64,000 nt of DNA from Caulobacter sp. SL161 (GTDB taxonomy: Bacteria > Pseudomonadota > Alphaproteobacteria > Caulobacterales > Caulobacteraceae), in contig NZ_JAPPRA010000001.1 of the NCBI RefSeq assembly GCF_026672375.1, forward strand, positions 1,860,001 through 1,924,000, read 5' to 3'. Below, one piece after another: positions 42,871-52,322 of the stretch (position 1 is its first letter; every line of letters begins with the position of its first letter). The position numbers and the translations under genes are program-made. The notes below the pieces were generated by a model, which was not told the origin of the DNA, searched no databases, and saw only the letters and a list, made by a program, of their open reading frames with translations.

Positions 42871-43956
42871 TCAAACCTGTCCGACGGCCTGCCGGAACGC
42901 CATGCCTGCAATGTCTGGCGTGAAGGGGCCAAAGGCGCTGGCCGCGCGGCGCACGCCCTCGTCGCCGCCACCGGGACGCCCGCCGTTCAGCTGGCGCACA
43001 TGCTCCAGGATCGTCGGAAAGACGCTCCGATCGATTCCGACAGCCGAACAGGCCAGGGCCAGGAGTTCAGGCCGGCTGGTGTCGATGGCGCGCCGGATCT
43101 GGCCCGGCTCGAACTTGCCCAGCCGCGCCAGGGCCATGACAAACAGCTGGAGACGCCCTTCTCGCAGCACGCGCAGAAGATAGCCTGGACGGAGTTGGCC
43201 AGCGGAATCGAGCTTCTCGATCAAGGCCCGCTCCATTTCCTCGCGGTCCTCATCGCCTTCGACAGGTCCGACAGCGACATCGCTTTCGCCCTTGTGGGCG
43301 GCGCGCAGCGCTTCGTCGACGGCGGCCTGCATGCGCGCTGTGTCGAGCTGGAAGCGCGCGGTCAGCGCATCGCGAAGAGCCCGTCCGACCAGAAGATAGA
43401 GCTGCTCGGCCAGATCGCTGGAGAGTTTCGGGTGCCGGGCCAACGGCGACCGCAGCGCGACCACGTCGCGCGAACGATTGACCAGCCGGCTCATGGCGTC
43501 GGGCGAGATTTCTGCGGTGTCGTTGGACGCCAGGGCGGTCATCACCGCCGGTTCGTCACGGCTGATAATCGCCTCAACGACCGGCGCCTTCAGATTCGGC
43601 CGACGGGCGATCTCGATCTGATGCTCCAGCGTGGCCTGAACCAGAAGGCGGATCAGATCGTGGTCCTGCAGGACGGGGCTGCGGGCGATGATCGGGCGCG
43701 CGATCTCGATCTCATCCAGCGCCATGATGTTGATCAGGGCGGACGGGGCCCAGTCCGCGTCGGCCAGCCGCTCGGACAGACGTCGGCGGATATCGCGCTC
43801 GGTCTCGACCACCAGGGTCATGAAGATCGAGTTCAGCAGGGCCTGGATGTCGGGATGGGTCGGCTCGCCACGCGCCTGGCCCGCCTCGCACAGGTCAATG
43901 ATACCGCTGAGCAGCCGCTCCCGATCGCCGGGGTCGCGACTGCGCGCCAGCGTCAT
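42871..43956 (-). CDS. DUF2336 family protein
   Basis: 361 residues, all alpha-helical and resembling HEAT-like repeats. The middle contains a repeated pattern of short helices with [26 protein letters not shown] and [12 protein letters not shown], as in DUF2336 (PF10098), a family nearly confined to alphaproteobacteria. An acidic linker ([17 protein letters not shown]) precedes a C-terminal helical domain. No catalytic motif. The start at 43956 could be extended about nine codons upstream with a non-ATG start. Confidence 0.85.
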   Translation of the reverse strand: MTLARSRDPGDRERLLSGIIDLCEAGQARGEPTHPDIQALLNSIFMTLVVETERDIRRRLSERLADADWAPSALINIMALDEIEIARPIIARSPVLQDHDLIRLLVQATLEHQIEIARRPNLKAPVVEAIISRDEPAVMTALASNDTAEISPDAMSRLVNRSRDVVALRSPLARHPKLSSDLAEQLYLLVGRALRDALTARFQLDTARMQAAVDEALRAAHKGESDVAVGPVEGDEDREEMERALIEKLDSAGQLRPGYLLRVLREGRLQLFVMALARLGKFEPGQIRRAIDTSRPELLALACSAVGIDRSVFPTILEHVRQLNGGRPGGGDEGVRRAASAFGPFTPDIAGMAFRQAVGQV

Positions 43957-44121
43957 CAGCGAAGCGATCTCGACGGTCTGAATGGCTCCGCCTCCTCGAA
44001 TCCGGAAGGTCCGTTAAGGATGACCTTGCGGCCCTCAAATGAAAACATGCTTAAACAGGGCAAAGACGCCGATGCGCTGTTACGCGTCGAGATGTCGCAA
44101 GCTTGAGTGGAGGAACTGTCG

Positions 44122-45612
44122 ATGGCGCAAGACCTGATCCTGGCCCTGGACCAGGGCACCACCAGCACGCGCGCCATCCTGTTCGATCGGGCGGGGACGG
44201 CCCTGGGTGACGCTTCGCGTCCTCTGCGTCAGAGCTATCCGGCCGACGGCTGGGTCGAGCATGACGCCGAGGAGATCTACGCCGCCGCCGTCGCTGTGCT
44301 GCGCGAGGTCACCGAGGCCTCCGGGCGGATGGCGGACATCGCTGCGATCGGCGTCACCAACCAGCGCGAGACCGTGGTCGTCTGGGATCGGGCTACGGGC
44401 CGTCCGATCCATCCAGCCATCGTCTGGCAGGATCGCCGCACCGCTGACGTCTGCGCCCGCCTCAAGGCCGAGGGGCACGAGCCGAGGGTCACCGAGGTCA
44501 CCGGCCTGCTGCTGGACCCCTATTTCTCGGCGACCAAGATCGCCTGGATCCTCGACAAGGTTCCAGGCGCGCGGGCGCGGGCCGAGGCGGGCGAGCTGCT
44601 GTGCGGAACCATGGACTGCTGGGTGATCTGGCGCCTGACGGGCGGGGCCGTCCACGCGACCGACGCCACCAACGCCTCGCGTACCCTGCTGTTCGACATC
44701 GGCGCGCAAGCCTGGTCGGACGCCATGCTGGCGCTGTTCGACGTGCCCTTGGCGATCTTGCCCAAGGTGCTGGACTGCGTGGACGACTATGGGGCCACGC
44801 AGGCCGATATACTGGGCCGCGAGGTTCCGATCCGTGGCGTGGCGGGCGACCAGCAGGCGGCGCTGATGGGGCAGGGGTGCGTGTCGCCGGGGCAGATGAA
44901 GGCCACCTACGGCACCGGCTGCTTCATGCTGATCAATACAGGAACCGACCGTGCCGCCTCGCGGGCGCGCCTCTTGACCACCGTCGCGGCGCGGGTCGGC
45001 GGCAAGACCACATACGCGCTGGAAGGGTCGATCTTCGTTGCAGGCGCGGCGATCCAGTGGCTGGGCGAGGGGCTCGGAATCACGGGCGGTCCCCGCGCCG
45101 CCGAGGCGCTGGCCCTGGCGGCCAAGCCGGATCACGCGGTGGTGGTAGTTCCCGCGTTCACGGGTCTTGGCGCCCCCTGGTGGGACGCCGAGGCGCGGGG
45201 CGGGATCTTCGGTCTGACGCGCGATGCGGGACTACCCGAGATCGCCGCCGCCACCTTCGACGCCTGTGCGCTGCAGAGCCGCGACCTGATCGAGGCTATG
45301 CGCGCCGATGCGCCCATGGCCTTTGGCGAGGCGGCGCAACTGCGGATCGATGGCGGTATGGCCAAGAGCGCCTGGTTCTCGCAGCGCCTGGCCGACCTCA
45401 CAGGGCTCTCGGTGCGCCGCGCCAGCTATCAGGAGACCACGGCCCTGGGGGCGGCGTTGTTCGCCGCCGTCGGCGCGGGTCTCTACGGGTCGATCGAAGA
45501 GGCCGCCGAAGCCAGTCCCGCCACTGAGACCCTGGCGCCGGCGATGGACGATCATGTGCGGGAAGCCGCCTACGCCCGTTGGCTCGACGCGGTGCCGCGC
45601 GTTCGACTTTAG
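44122..45612 (+). CDS. glpK: glycerol kinase
   Basis: 496 residues, typical for GlpK. FGGY-family features are the ATP-binding LALDQGTTSTRAILFD, the substrate-site IGVTNQRETVVVWD, PAIVWQDRR and the later AAFTGLGAPWWD-type motif (VPAFTGLGAPWWDAEARG), with MRIDGGMA-like LRIDGGMAKSAWF. It phosphorylates glycerol to sn-glycerol 3-phosphate in the cytoplasm. GGAGG lies upstream of the ATG at 44122. No glpF or glpD lies adjacent. A 70-base gap separates it from the exported sugar operon. Confidence 0.96.
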   Translation: MAQDLILALDQGTTSTRAILFDRAGTALGDASRPLRQSYPADGWVEHDAEEIYAAAVAVLREVTEASGRMADIAAIGVTNQRETVVVWDRATGRPIHPAIVWQDRRTADVCARLKAEGHEPRVTEVTGLLLDPYFSATKIAWILDKVPGARARAEAGELLCGTMDCWVIWRLTGGAVHATDATNASRTLLFDIGAQAWSDAMLALFDVPLAILPKVLDCVDDYGATQADILGREVPIRGVAGDQQAALMGQGCVSPGQMKATYGTGCFMLINTGTDRAASRARLLTTVAARVGGKTTYALEGSIFVAGAAIQWLGEGLGITGGPRAAEALALAAKPDHAVVVVPAFTGLGAPWWDAEARGGIFGLTRDAGLPEIAAATFDACALQSRDLIEAMRADAPMAFGEAAQLRIDGGMAKSAWFSQRLADLTGLSVRRASYQETTALGAALFAAVGAGLYGSIEEAAEASPATETLAPAMDDHVREAAYARWLDAVPRVRL

Positions 45613-45682
45613 TCGATCGCCGGTTGCGGTGACATCGCTGTCATGGTCTCTAGCCCGCAAATAATCATTAGCGGAGGCCGCC

Positions 45683-46726
45683 ATGACCACTCGACGCGCC
45701 ATGCTCGGCGCAGGTGTCGCCCTGATCGCCGGGGCGCAAGGGTTTGCGGTCCAGGCTGGAGACGCCGGCTACCCCAGGATCGGCCGGATCCGCCGGTTGT
45801 CGCCGGACTTGGATGCGGTTGTCGACGCGAACGCGCCGATCGAGCAGTTGACCGACGGGATCACCTGGGCCGAGGGGCCCGCCTGGGTCGCTGACGGAAA
45901 TTATCTGCTGTTCTCCGACGTGCCCGGCAACGTCATGCACCGGTGGGACGCCAAGGGCGGCAAGACCGATTTCCTGCGCCCCTCAGGCTATGATGGTCCG
46001 CCGACCAAGATCTTCCGCGAGGCCGGCACCAATGGCGCGATCATCAGCACGGCGGGTGAGCTGCTGGTCTGTGACTGCGGCAACCGCGCCGTGGCGCGGA
46101 TCGATCTTGTGACCCGCAAGAAGACGCTGCTGGCCACGACCTTCAACGGCAAGAAGTTCAACAGTCCCAACGACCTGGTCGAGGTTCGTCACGGACCGCT
46201 GAAGGGCTCGCTCTATTTCACCGATCCGCCCTATGGCCTGGAAGGGATGGACGCCTCGCCGGCCAAGGAGCAGGTCTTCAACGGCGTCTACCTGCTGCGG
46301 CCGAACGGCGAGGTCGCTTTGGTCGACGGTTCGCTGAGCTTCCCCAACGGGGTGGGCCTGTCGCCGGACGGCCGACGCCTGTACGTCGCCATCTCCGATC
46401 CCAAGCGTCCCGTGATCATGGCCTATGACCTGGGCGCTGACGGGCTGCCGACCGCTTCACGGGTGTTCTTCGACGCCTCTGACCTGCTCAAGGCCGGCGG
46501 GCCCGGCCTTCCGGACGGTATGAAGATCGACGCCCAGGGACGGCTCTTCGCCAGTGGCCCTGGCGGCATCATGATCCTGACGCCGGACGCCAAGCTGCTG
46601 GGCGTGATCGAGACCGGCTTTCCAGCAGCCAACTGCGTGTTCGGCGAGGACGGCGGGACGCTGTTCATCACCTCCAACCATCTCGTGGCGCGCGTGCGCA
46701 CCAAGACCAAGGGGCTGGGGCGCTAG
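45683..46726 (+). CDS. exported SMP-30/gluconolactonase-type protein
   Basis: 347 residues. A twin-arginine-type signal (MTTRRAMLGAGVALIAGAQG) is followed by a six-bladed beta-propeller. Metal-binding features are TWAEGPAWVADGNYLLFSDVP (the catalytic Glu near the start), FNSPNDLVE and LSFPNGVGLSPDG, ending near the late GLPDGMKIDAQG, as in gluconolactonases. It would open gluconolactone or a related lactone in the periplasm. First gene of a three-gene operon with a 2-base gap to the next. Confidence 0.9.
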   Translation: MTTRRAMLGAGVALIAGAQGFAVQAGDAGYPRIGRIRRLSPDLDAVVDANAPIEQLTDGITWAEGPAWVADGNYLLFSDVPGNVMHRWDAKGGKTDFLRPSGYDGPPTKIFREAGTNGAIISTAGELLVCDCGNRAVARIDLVTRKKTLLATTFNGKKFNSPNDLVEVRHGPLKGSLYFTDPPYGLEGMDASPAKEQVFNGVYLLRPNGEVALVDGSLSFPNGVGLSPDGRRLYVAISDPKRPVIMAYDLGADGLPTASRVFFDASDLLKAGGPGLPDGMKIDAQGRLFASGPGGIMILTPDAKLLGVIETGFPAANCVFGEDGGTLFITSNHLVARVRTKTKGLGR

Positions 46727-46728
46727 CG

Positions 46729-47829
46729 ATGGAAACGATCAGCAAGAGAAGCCTGCTCGCTGCGGGCCTGGCGGCCGGTGTCGCCGGACTGCCGCGCGGC
46801 GCCTTCGCCGCTCAGCCGGGCCGCAAGCTGGGCTATGCGATCCTGGGCCTGGGCTACTACGCCACGCGCATCATCATGCCGCGCTTCGCCGAGTGTGAGC
46901 ACTCGCGCCTGGCCGCCCTGGTCAGCGGCACGCCCGAGAAGCTGAAGACCTACGGCGAGCAGTACGGGATCCCCGAGACCCACCGCTACAGCTACGAGAC
47001 CTTCGACCGGATTATCGATAATCCCGATGTCGACATCGTCTATGTGATCACGCCCAACAGTCTGCACCGCTCCTTCACCGAGCGGGCCGCCAGGGCCGGC
47101 AAGCACGTGATGTGCGAAAAGCCGATGGCCAATACGGTCGCTGACTGCGAGGCGATGATCGCAGCCTGCCAGAAGGCCGGCCGCAAGCTGATGATCGGCT
47201 ATCGCAGCCGCTTCCAGGCCCACAATATCGAAGCGATCAAGCTGGTGCGCGACGGCGCGCTCGGACCGGTGCGCACGGTGGTCACCGATCACGGCTTCAC
47301 GATCGGCGATCCCAAGCAATGGCGTCTGAACAGGGCGCTGGCCGGCGGCGGCAGCCTGATGGACATCGGCATCTACAGCCTGAACGCCGCGCGCTATCTG
47401 ACCGGCGAAGAGCCTGTGGCCGTCAACGCCGTGGAGTCCACGGACCGATCCGATCCGCGCTTCGGTGAGGTCGAGGACATCATCAACTTCCAGCTCCTCT
47501 TCCCATCCGGCGCCACGGCCAACTGCGTGTCGGCCTACAGCGTCAACTGCAACCGCTATCGGGTGAGCGGGCCCAAGGGCTGGGTCGAGATCGACCCGGC
47601 GACCAGCTATCAGGGCCAGGCCATGCGGGCCCAGCTGGGCGGTCCGCCTGCGCCGCGCGAACCGGCGCCACAGCCCAAGAACCAGTTCTCGGCCCAGCTG
47701 GATCACCTGTCCGAGTGCATCTTCACCGGCCGCGAGCCGATCGTCGGCGGTGACGAGGGTCTCAAGGACCTCCGGGTGATCGAAGCGATCTACCGCGCCG
47801 CGCGCGAAGGGCGGACGGTCAAGCTGTGA
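46729..47829 (+). CDS. exported Gfo/Idh/MocA oxidoreductase, glucose-fructose-oxidoreductase-like
   Basis: 366 residues. The N-terminus METISKRSLLAAGLAAGVAG resembles a Tat signal with Lys-Arg instead of Arg-Arg. The Rossmann fold starts YAILGLGYYATRIIMPRF. The family Lys is in CEKPMA, and the C-terminal domain has GGGSLMDIGIYSLNAARYL, matching GFOR-type enzymes with tightly bound NADP. It may oxidise an aldose to its lactone in the periplasm, supplying the upstream gluconolactonase. Zymomonas GFOR is longer (about 430). It overlaps the esterase gene by four bases. Confidence 0.88.
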   Translation: METISKRSLLAAGLAAGVAGLPRGAFAAQPGRKLGYAILGLGYYATRIIMPRFAECEHSRLAALVSGTPEKLKTYGEQYGIPETHRYSYETFDRIIDNPDVDIVYVITPNSLHRSFTERAARAGKHVMCEKPMANTVADCEAMIAACQKAGRKLMIGYRSRFQAHNIEAIKLVRDGALGPVRTVVTDHGFTIGDPKQWRLNRALAGGGSLMDIGIYSLNAARYLTGEEPVAVNAVESTDRSDPRFGEVEDIINFQLLFPSGATANCVSAYSVNCNRYRVSGPKGWVEIDPATSYQGQAMRAQLGGPPAPREPAPQPKNQFSAQLDHLSECIFTGREPIVGGDEGLKDLRVIEAIYRAAREGRTVKL

Positions 47830-48659
47830 GGGCGCTCCTCCTGATCGCCGCTCTGCTGGCCCCGACGGCGGCGCTGGCGCAGCAGCTCCCGCTATGGCCC
47901 AACGGCGCGCCGGGCTTCGAGAGCCGCAAGGCGATCCCGGAGCAGGCGGCCGACTACTGGGTCAAGAGTGTCAACAATCCCTCGATCACCGCCTATCTGC
48001 CGCCCAAGGAGACCGCCACCGGCGCTGCCTTGATCGTGCTGCCGGGCGGCGGGCATCGGATCCTGGTCATCAACGCCGAAGGCGCGGACGTGGCCAAGGT
48101 GATGAACCCCAAGGGCGTGGCGGTCTTCGTGGTGAAGTACCGTCTCTTCCGGGAGGAGGGCTCGCCCTACACGATCGATCACGCCCGCCAGGACGCGGTC
48201 CGCGCCGTGCGCTATGTCCGGGCGCACGCCGGCGCGTTCGGCGTCGATCCAAAGCGGATCGGTCTCATGGGCTTCTCAGCCGGCGGCGAAGCGGTGAACC
48301 TCGCTGTCTATCAGGGCGCGGCGAACGATCCGAAGACGGATGCCGTCGATGCGGTCAGCGCGCGTCCCGATTTCCAGGTGCTGGTCTATCCCGGACCGCT
48401 GGGCGTGCCCGAAACGGTTCCGCCCGGCACACCGCCGGCCTTCATCGTGGTCGCAAACGACGACGAATGCTGCTCGGCGCCGCCGGTGGCGCTGCTGAAC
48501 AGGTTCCGAGCCGCCAAGGTTCCGGTGGAGTTCCACCTGTTCCAGTCCGGCGGGCATGCCTTCAACATGGGCCTGCGCAGCCAGAAGGCCGCGCTCAAGG
48601 CGTGGCCGGATCGGCTTTTCGACTGGCTCGCGGATAACGGTTGGCTGAAGGCGGGCTAG
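47826..48659 (+). CDS. exported alpha/beta-hydrolase (sugar-esterase-like)
   Basis: 277 residues from GTG 47826. The signal peptide is MRALLLIAALLAPTAALAQ. The oxyanion motif is LPGGGHR, the nucleophile GFSAGG, and the late His is in SGGHAFNMG, with Asp candidates near VANDDECC. It resembles the acetyl-xylan esterase/BD-FAE group, so it may remove acetyl or feruloyl groups from sugars in the periplasm. Third gene of the exported operon; its stop overlaps the proline iminopeptidase stop by four bases (convergent). Confidence 0.85.
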   Translation: MRALLLIAALLAPTAALAQQLPLWPNGAPGFESRKAIPEQAADYWVKSVNNPSITAYLPPKETATGAALIVLPGGGHRILVINAEGADVAKVMNPKGVAVFVVKYRLFREEGSPYTIDHARQDAVRAVRYVRAHAGAFGVDPKRIGLMGFSAGGEAVNLAVYQGAANDPKTDAVDAVSARPDFQVLVYPGPLGVPETVPPGTPPAFIVVANDDECCSAPPVALLNRFRAAKVPVEFHLFQSGGHAFNMGLRSQKAALKAWPDRLFDWLADNGWLKAG

Positions 48660-49645
48660 CTGACCAGCGCCGCCTCCGTGGCGCGAACCAGGCCGTCAAT
48701 GACGCCGGGCTCAGTGGAGGCGTGGCCCGCGTCCCAGATGATCTCGAAGCGCGCCTCGGGCCAGGCCTTGTGCAGGCGCCAGGCGCTGTCGAGCGGCGTG
48801 ACGACGTCGAACCGGCCCTGGACGATCCAGCCCGGGATACCGCGGATGCGGTCGATGTTCTTGAGGATCCAGTCGTCCTCGTCGAAGAAGCCCTTGTTGG
48901 TGAAGAAGTGGCACTCGATCCGCGCGAAGGCGATCGCGAAGTCTTCCTCGTTGAACTTGGGCGGGCGCGCCTCGGGACCGCGCAGCGAGATGGTGTCGCC
49001 CTCCCACTGGCTCCAGGCGGCGGCGGCCTCGAGCTGGACGCGGCGGTCCGGTGCGACCAGCCGACGATGATAGGCGGCCATCAGGTCGCCGCGCTCGTCC
49101 TCGGGGATCGGGGCCAGGAAGCGTTCCCAGGCGTCGGGAAACAGCATCGAGGCGCCGTCCTGATAGAACCAGCGCAACTCCTTCTCCGTCAGCAGGAAGA
49201 TGCCCCGGAGCACGAGGCCCTCGACGCGGTCCGGATGCTTGATGGCGTAGGCCAGGGCCAGGGTCGAACCCCAGGAGCCGCCGAACACGGTCCATTTCTC
49301 GACGCCCAGATGCTCGCGCAGACGCTCGATATCCTCGATCAGGCTCCAGGTCGTGTTGTCGTCCAGGCTGGCGTTGGGGCGCGAGCGACCACAGCCCCGC
49401 TGGTCGAACAGGGCCATGCGCCATTTGGCCGGATCGAAGAAGCGGCGCATGGTCGGGTTGACCGCGCCGCCCGGTCCCCCGTGCAGGATCACGCAGGGCT
49501 TGCCGCGCGGGTTGCCGCATTCTTCGTAGTAGATCTCGTGCGGACCGCTGGTGGGCATCCAGCCGAACGAAAACGGCTCGACCTCGCGGAAGAGGCTGCG
49601 GCGACCGACGGAACTCATGGCGGTTGCGGAGGCATAACGATCCAT
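48656..49645 (-). CDS. pip: proline iminopeptidase
   Basis: 329 residues with the S33 hallmarks HGGPGGAVNPTMRRFFDP, DQRGCGRSRPNA, the nucleophile motif FGGSWGSTLALAYA, and the late Asp (QGRFDVVTP) and His (DAGHAS). It releases N-terminal proline from peptides in the cytoplasm. Starts at 49645 or 49618 (MSSVGRRS) both fit. No operon partner; convergent with the exported operon. Confidence 0.94.
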   Translation of the reverse strand: MDRYASATAMSSVGRRSLFREVEPFSFGWMPTSGPHEIYYEECGNPRGKPCVILHGGPGGAVNPTMRRFFDPAKWRMALFDQRGCGRSRPNASLDDNTTWSLIEDIERLREHLGVEKWTVFGGSWGSTLALAYAIKHPDRVEGLVLRGIFLLTEKELRWFYQDGASMLFPDAWERFLAPIPEDERGDLMAAYHRRLVAPDRRVQLEAAAAWSQWEGDTISLRGPEARPPKFNEEDFAIAFARIECHFFTNKGFFDEDDWILKNIDRIRGIPGWIVQGRFDVVTPLDSAWRLHKAWPEARFEIIWDAGHASTEPGVIDGLVRATEAALVS

Positions 49646-49733
49646 GGCCTCAGCCTAGCGCGTTCGGCGCGGCGTTGTGAACGGCGGATCGCGCCGGGTT
49701 CATGCGTTTCGTCGGGTTCTGTATGCTGCGCGC

Positions 49734-49994
49734 ATGACTCAGATTCCGCCCGAAGACTATTCCGACGAAGAGCTGCTGGCGATGCTCAAGCCGGTCCAGC
49801 TGGCGGAGCTGGATCGGCAGATCGGCGAGATGTTCGGGGCCGAGGGCGTGGACCGGGTCGAGGCTCTGTTCGCCATGGCCAACGTCTATTCGATGCGCGC
49901 GGCCGAGCGGGACGAGACCTCGGCCCTGGCCATGCTGCAGCTGGCCGCCGCCATGCGCCGCCGCGCCCAGGCGATGGTCGACGCCCGCCGCTGA
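49734..49994 (+). CDS. 86-residue helical protein of unknown function
   Basis: From the ATG at 49734 (MTQIPPEDYSDEELLAMLKP). The rest is a run of amphipathic helices (QLAELDRQIGEMFGAEGVDR and ALAMLQLAAAMRRRAQAMVD). No signal or membrane segment and no recognised domain. An upstream start at 49677 is possible but has no ribosome-binding site. It ends one base before the converging epoxide hydrolase stop. Confidence 0.6.
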   Translation: MTQIPPEDYSDEELLAMLKPVQLAELDRQIGEMFGAEGVDRVEALFAMANVYSMRAAERDETSALAMLQLAAAMRRRAQAMVDARR

Positions 49995-49995
49995 C

Positions 49996-50988
49996 CTAAA
50001 GCGGGAAGCGGCGGTCCAGCCAGTTCAGGAGCGCGGCGTTCACCTCGGCGGGTTTTTCCTGCTGGGTCCAGTGGCCGCTGCCCTCGATCAGCACCTTCTC
50101 GAGATCGCTGATCTGGTCGCCCATCCGATCGGCCATGGCGGGCGGCAGCACGACGTCCAGCTCCGCCATGATCATCAGGCAGGGAATGCCGTCGATGCGG
50201 CGCGGCAGGTGCTCTGAACGCTCCCAGTTGCGGGTGAAGTTGCGATACCAGTTGATGCCGCCGGTGAAGCCGGTGCGCTGGAACGCCTCGACGAAGAAGG
50301 CCAGTTCCTCGGGCGTCAGGAACTGGTTGTCGTCCGAAGACGGCTCGTAGTGCGCGAGAGCGGTCTGCAGGGCCAGGCTCCGCCGTTCAGCTGGCTGGGC
50401 CAGGAAGTCCTCCTGAGTGCCCTTTGGTTTGCGCATGAAGTAGCGGATCGTCTTTTCGACATCCGCCCCCAATTGCGCGTCGGCGACGCCGGGCTTCTGG
50501 AAGTGGACGATATACATGTCGTCGCCATAGGCGTTGCGGTACATCTCGATGGGATCCAGCGGCAGGCGCGGGAAAAAGGGCGTGTTCAGCCCGATGATCC
50601 CGGCGACCCGGCCTGGGTGCATCAGCGGCAGTTGCCACACCACGATGCCGCCCCAGTCGTGACCGACGAAGATCGCTTTCTCTACGCCCAGATGGTCGAG
50701 CAGGCCGACAAGGTCGCCGGTCAGGTGCTCCATGTCATAGGCTTCGACCGCTTCGGGACCGGGAGTCAGGCCATAGCCGCGCTGGTCCGGCGCGATCACC
50801 CAGCGCCCGGCGGCGGCGAGGGCGGCGATCTGGTGGCGCCACGAGAACGCCAGTTCGGGGAAACCATGGCAGAAGACGATCGGAACGCCCTGGCGCGGCC
50901 CGGCCTCGTAATAGGCCATGCGGACGCCGTTGACCTCGGCGTACTGCGGGGCGGGGAGAGCAGGGGCCTTTGAAAGGGTGTCCGTCAT
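49996..50988 (-). CDS. epoxide-hydrolase-type alpha/beta hydrolase
   Basis: 330 residues from the ATG at 50988 (MTDTLSKAPALPAPQYAEV). The oxyanion motif HGFPE, the nucleophile elbow VGHDWGG with catalytic Asp, the lid Tyr region, and the final His in GSGHWTQQE fit soluble epoxide hydrolases, which open epoxides to diols. The later LDVVLPPA contains the acid partner. Haloalkane dehalogenases are related, but the HGFPE and lid pattern favour an epoxide hydrolase. Divergent from the Bcr/CflA transporter gene. Confidence 0.9.
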   Translation of the reverse strand: MTDTLSKAPALPAPQYAEVNGVRMAYYEAGPRQGVPIVFCHGFPELAFSWRHQIAALAAAGRWVIAPDQRGYGLTPGPEAVEAYDMEHLTGDLVGLLDHLGVEKAIFVGHDWGGIVVWQLPLMHPGRVAGIIGLNTPFFPRLPLDPIEMYRNAYGDDMYIVHFQKPGVADAQLGADVEKTIRYFMRKPKGTQEDFLAQPAERRSLALQTALAHYEPSSDDNQFLTPEELAFFVEAFQRTGFTGGINWYRNFTRNWERSEHLPRRIDGIPCLMIMAELDVVLPPAMADRMGDQISDLEKVLIEGSGHWTQQEKPAEVNAALLNWLDRRFPL

Positions 50989-51104
50989 GAGCGCTCGTTC
51001 TCCCGCCGTTGTTATGTGATTGACGGTAAGCTGCTGCGTGCGTGCCAGCCCGGCAAGCGTCATTTCAGGTTTCCGTAGGGGCGAACGCGCGTAAAAGGGC
51101 GCGC

Positions 51105-52322
51105 ATGAACGACGCCAGCCCGCCGCCCGCCCACGTTCCGTGGCGCCTTGTCCTGCTTCTGGGCGCGCTGACGGCCTTCGCGCCGATGTCGATCGACATG
51201 TATCTGTCGAGCCTGCCCTCGATCGGCCGGACGCTGAACGCCGCCCCCGACCAGACCCAGGCGACCCTGGCGGCCTTCTTCGCGGGTATGGCCATCGGCC
51301 AGGTGTTCTACGGGCCGGCCTCTGACCGGTTCGGCCGTCGGCCGCCGCTGCTTGTCGGTGTGGGCCTGTTCATCGCCGCCTCGATCGTCTGCGCCGTCGC
51401 GCCGAACATCGAGACGCTGATCGCCGCGCGGTTCGTTCAGGCGCTGGGCGGCTGCGCGGGACCCGTGATCGCCCGCGCGGTGGTGCGTGACCGCTTCAGC
51501 CATACCGACACCGCGCGCGTCCTGTCGCTGATGACCCTGATCATGGGCCTGGCGCCGGTGCTGGCGCCGCAGCTGGGCGGGGTGGTCCAGTTCGTGGCGG
51601 GCTGGCGCGGAGTGTTCTGGGCTCTGGTGATGTTCGGTGTGCTGATCGCCGCCTGGGTCGTGCTGAGCCTGACCGAATCCCGCTCGGCGGCGACCGAGGC
51701 GCAGGCCCGCAGCGAAAATCCGCTGAAGGCCTATGTCGCGCTGTTCGGGATGCGTCGCCTGATGGGCTACGCCCTGGCGGGGGCCCTGAACGGGGCGGTG
51801 CTGTTCACCTACATCTCGGGCGCGCCGGATCTGGTGATGGGGACCTATGGCCACAGCCCTCTGGTGTTCAATCTGGTCTTCGCCTTCAACGCCGTCGGCA
51901 TCATCGGCGCCAGCCAGATCAATCGTTTCCTGTTGCGCCGCTCAACACCCGACCAGGTGCTGGCGCGCGCCAGCGTCGCCTCCATTGTCGCCGCGCTCCT
52001 GCTGACCCTCGCGGCCTGGACGGGCTTCGGCGGGCAATGGACCGTGCTGCCGCTGCTGTTCGCGGCGCTCTCGCTCTATGGACTGATGGGCGGCAACACC
52101 ATGGCCGGAGCGCTCAGCGTCGATCCTCAGCGCGCCGGTTCAACCTCCGCTCTGATGGGCTCGGCCTCGTTCGGGGCCGGGGCCGTAGCGTCCTGGGCGG
52201 GGGCTGCGCTGCACGACGGCACGCCACGTCCGGTGGCCGGCGTGATGTTCGCCTGTCTGGTCGGATCGGCCCTGGCGATCTTCCTGCTGGCCCTGCCGGG
52301 CGCGAAGAAGATTCAGGCCTGA
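51105..52322 (+). CDS. Bcr/CflA-family drug efflux transporter (MFS)
   Basis: 405 residues with 12 membrane segments. The opening TM1 (LVLLLGALTAFAPMSIDMYLS) and loop GQVFYGPASDRFGRRPPLLV are the Bcr/CflA signature, and TM5-region motif C is in LMGLAPVLAPQLGG. Proton-coupled export of drugs or metabolites across the inner membrane. AAAGGG lies before the ATG at 51105; an upstream in-frame start at 51042 is less likely. Its 3' end overlaps the converging DUF423 gene by 10 bases. Confidence 0.92.
   Translation: MNDASPPPAHVPWRLVLLLGALTAFAPMSIDMYLSSLPSIGRTLNAAPDQTQATLAAFFAGMAIGQVFYGPASDRFGRRPPLLVGVGLFIAASIVCAVAPNIETLIAARFVQALGGCAGPVIARAVVRDRFSHTDTARVLSLMTLIMGLAPVLAPQLGGVVQFVAGWRGVFWALVMFGVLIAAWVVLSLTESRSAATEAQARSENPLKAYVALFGMRRLMGYALAGALNGAVLFTYISGAPDLVMGTYGHSPLVFNLVFAFNAVGIIGASQINRFLLRRSTPDQVLARASVASIVAALLLTLAAWTGFGGQWTVLPLLFAALSLYGLMGGNTMAGALSVDPQRAGSTSALMGSASFGAGAVASWAGAALHDGTPRPVAGVMFACLVGSALAIFLLALPGAKKIQA

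Noticed and set aside
44047-44106. 19-codon frame before glpK that could be a leader peptide
   Set aside because: No ribosome-binding site and no attenuation structure after it.
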